Of a DNA stretch of 64,000 nucleotides, positions 62,988 through 64,000 are shown one piece after another. A program made the translations under genes and the position numbers. The notes under the pieces were generated by a model. That model saw nothing but the letters and a program-made list of their open reading frames with translations, had not been told where the DNA came from and did not search any database. Each line of letters opens with the position of its first letter. The first letter of the stretch is position 1. Origin of the DNA: Allomuricauda sp. (GTDB lineage: Bacteria > Bacteroidota > Bacteroidia > Flavobacteriales > Flavobacteriaceae); NCBI GenBank assembly GCA_017795045.1, contig CP051244.1:1952579-2016578 (forward strand). The letters run 5' to 3'.

Positions 62988-64000
62988 ATGAAACTCTCAA
63001 ACTATGTAGAAAAATGCACAAGGAGCAATTTGTGGGAGTGCCCTTGGAAAAAGGGAAGACTTACTCATTTTTTCCTTTTTACTTTGTTAAGCCTGTTTTC
63101 GTCCACTATGTACGGTCAGGAAGTACGGGTAACCGGTAATGTAACAGGTACGGATGGTGTTCCCTTGCCGGGAGCCACCGTTTTGGTGAAGAACACTTCA
63201 AATGGTACCCAAACAGACTTCGATGGAAATTACGTCATTGAAGCAAGTTCTGGTGATATTTTGGTGTTCAGTTATATTGGGTTTACTACCCAAGAAATTA
63301 CGGTTGCCAACCAAACCAACATCGATGTGATTCTAGCGGAGAACACAGCTATGCTGGATGAAGTGGTGGTGACAGGATATGGTAGCCAGTCAAGGTCTAC
63401 GTTAACCTCGTCTGTGGCAAAGTTGGACACCCAAGTTTTGGAAAGTGCCACACGTTCCAATCCGGCCACGGCCTTACAAGGAACTATTGCCGGTTTACGG
63501 GTGACCAATACCACGGGGCAACCTGGATCTACTCCAGAAATTGTACTACGTGGAGGAACCAATTTTAGTGGTAGTGACTCACCACTTATTTTGGTCGATG
63601 GAGTGCCCAGTTCTTTTTATGCCTTAAACTCAGATGATATTGAGTCGATGGAGGTCTTAAAAGATGCGGCGGCCACGGCCATTTATGGTGCACGATCGGC
63701 CAACGGGGTTATTTTGATCACCACCAAGTCGGGTAAATCAGGTAAGTCCTCCATTAATTATAAGTACAGATACAGTATAAACAAGGAGCGGAACGACCAA
63801 AAGTATATTGGTGCGGCAGATCATATCAATTACAATAGGCAATCAGTGGCTTGGTATAGGGAGGCGACGGGTGATCCTGGTGCATTCAGTGCCTTTTTGG
63901 ACGGTAACCATAGTGCGGCCACAGGGAACAATGCCACAAATGACCCCTTTACCACGCAATTGTTGACCTCAGATAATCAATACCTCCTTAATCAGCCTGG
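62988..64000 (+). CDS. SusC/RagA family TonB-linked outer membrane protein, N-terminal part (cut by the window end)
   Basis: The frame is open from ATG 62988 to the last base. It has an unusually long leader (about 44 residues, with two Cys and KKGR before the hydrophobic segment HFFLFTLLSLFSSTMYGQ), then the carboxypeptidase-regulatory-like domain (VTGNVTGTDGVPLPGATVLVKN), the TonB box/plug (LDEVVVTGYGSQSRSTLTSS, EIVLRGGTNF, PLILVDGVPS, EVLKDAAATAIYGARSANGVILITTK) and the start of the barrel. It is distinct from the first SusC and probably serves sialic acid or its glycans, given the lyase gene before it. Its SusD partner should lie beyond the window. Confidence 0.92.
   Translation, partial: MKLSNYVEKCTRSNLWECPWKKGRLTHFFLFTLLSLFSSTMYGQEVRVTGNVTGTDGVPLPGATVLVKNTSNGTQTDFDGNYVIEASSGDILVFSYIGFTTQEITVANQTNIDVILAENTAMLDEVVVTGYGSQSRSTLTSSVAKLDTQVLESATRSNPATALQGTIAGLRVTNTTGQPGSTPEIVLRGGTNFSGSDSPLILVDGVPSSFYALNSDDIESMEVLKDAAATAIYGARSANGVILITTKSGKSGKSSINYKYRYSINKERNDQKYIGAADHINYNRQSVAWYREATGDPGAFSAFLDGNHSAATGNNATNDPFTTQLLTSDNQYLLNQP

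Noticed and set aside
1..64000. CRISPR arrays, prophage modules, complete insertion sequences, toxin-antitoxin pairs
   Set aside because: No regular repeat-spacer pattern, no transposase, integrase or phage structural gene, and no small paired toxin-antitoxin frames could be supported on either strand.

Overview
The window is a piece of chromosome from a marine Flavobacteriaceae bacterium, probably close to Muricauda/Allomuricauda. The reasons are SusC/SusD pairs, a one-component hybrid two-component regulator (HTCS), promoters of the Bacteroidetes form TTTG-N19-TAnnTTTG, lineage-specific families (DUF3822, DUF4126, a fused aspartate kinase/homoserine dehydrogenase next to thrB and thrC) and almost no Shine-Dalgarno sequences. 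The genus is an inference.

Positions 1-31.1 kb are core chromosome: the 3' part of RNase P RNA, rsmD, a RecD-like helicase, a kdsB-HAD-kdnB-like-acyltransferase run for lipid A/Kdo chemistry, yebC, a pterin dehydratase, gcvT, a prolyl aminopeptidase, the threonine operon thrA-thrB-thrC, the NAD(P)HX repair enzyme, clpC, gyrA, a TPR protein, an NlpC/P60-like protein whose catalytic Cys is replaced by Ser, a thiolase and a PgpH-type HD phosphohydrolase. Upstream of thrA, and too short for normal gene calling, is a 29-codon Thr/Ile-rich leader peptide with its own promoter and a T-run: a transcription attenuator.

At 31.2-31.4 kb a tRNA-Ser(GCT)/tRNA-Pro(TGG) pair marks a change to accessory content. 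At 31.7-36.4 kb a three-gene operon (MFS exporter, old yellow enzyme, serine hydrolase) diverges from a LysR regulator across a palindromic operator. At 36.5-46.1 kb a TPR hybrid histidine kinase with an AraC output domain precedes a co-directional run of eight small exported or lipoprotein genes, including an OmpA-family lipoprotein. The promoter of that run carries two direct TGTTACATA repeats 22 bp apart, and related sequence lies upstream of the kinase. This is the best candidate for an undescribed system.

From 46.5 kb to the end is glycan utilisation. An HTCS sensor-regulator diverges from a GH109-like exported NAD-dependent glycosidase, a SusC/SusD pair, a strong intrinsic terminator, a large FG-GAP/ASPIC lipoprotein and a DUF5077/DUF3472-like lipoprotein. 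A second unit starts at 61.9 kb with an N-acetylneuraminate-lyase-like gene and a second SusC gene cut by the window end. Both units share a 13-bp palindrome (TATGTNATACATA) near their starts, suggesting a common repressor. The enzyme set points to N-acetylgalactosamine- and sialic-acid-containing glycans, but the substrate is not proven.
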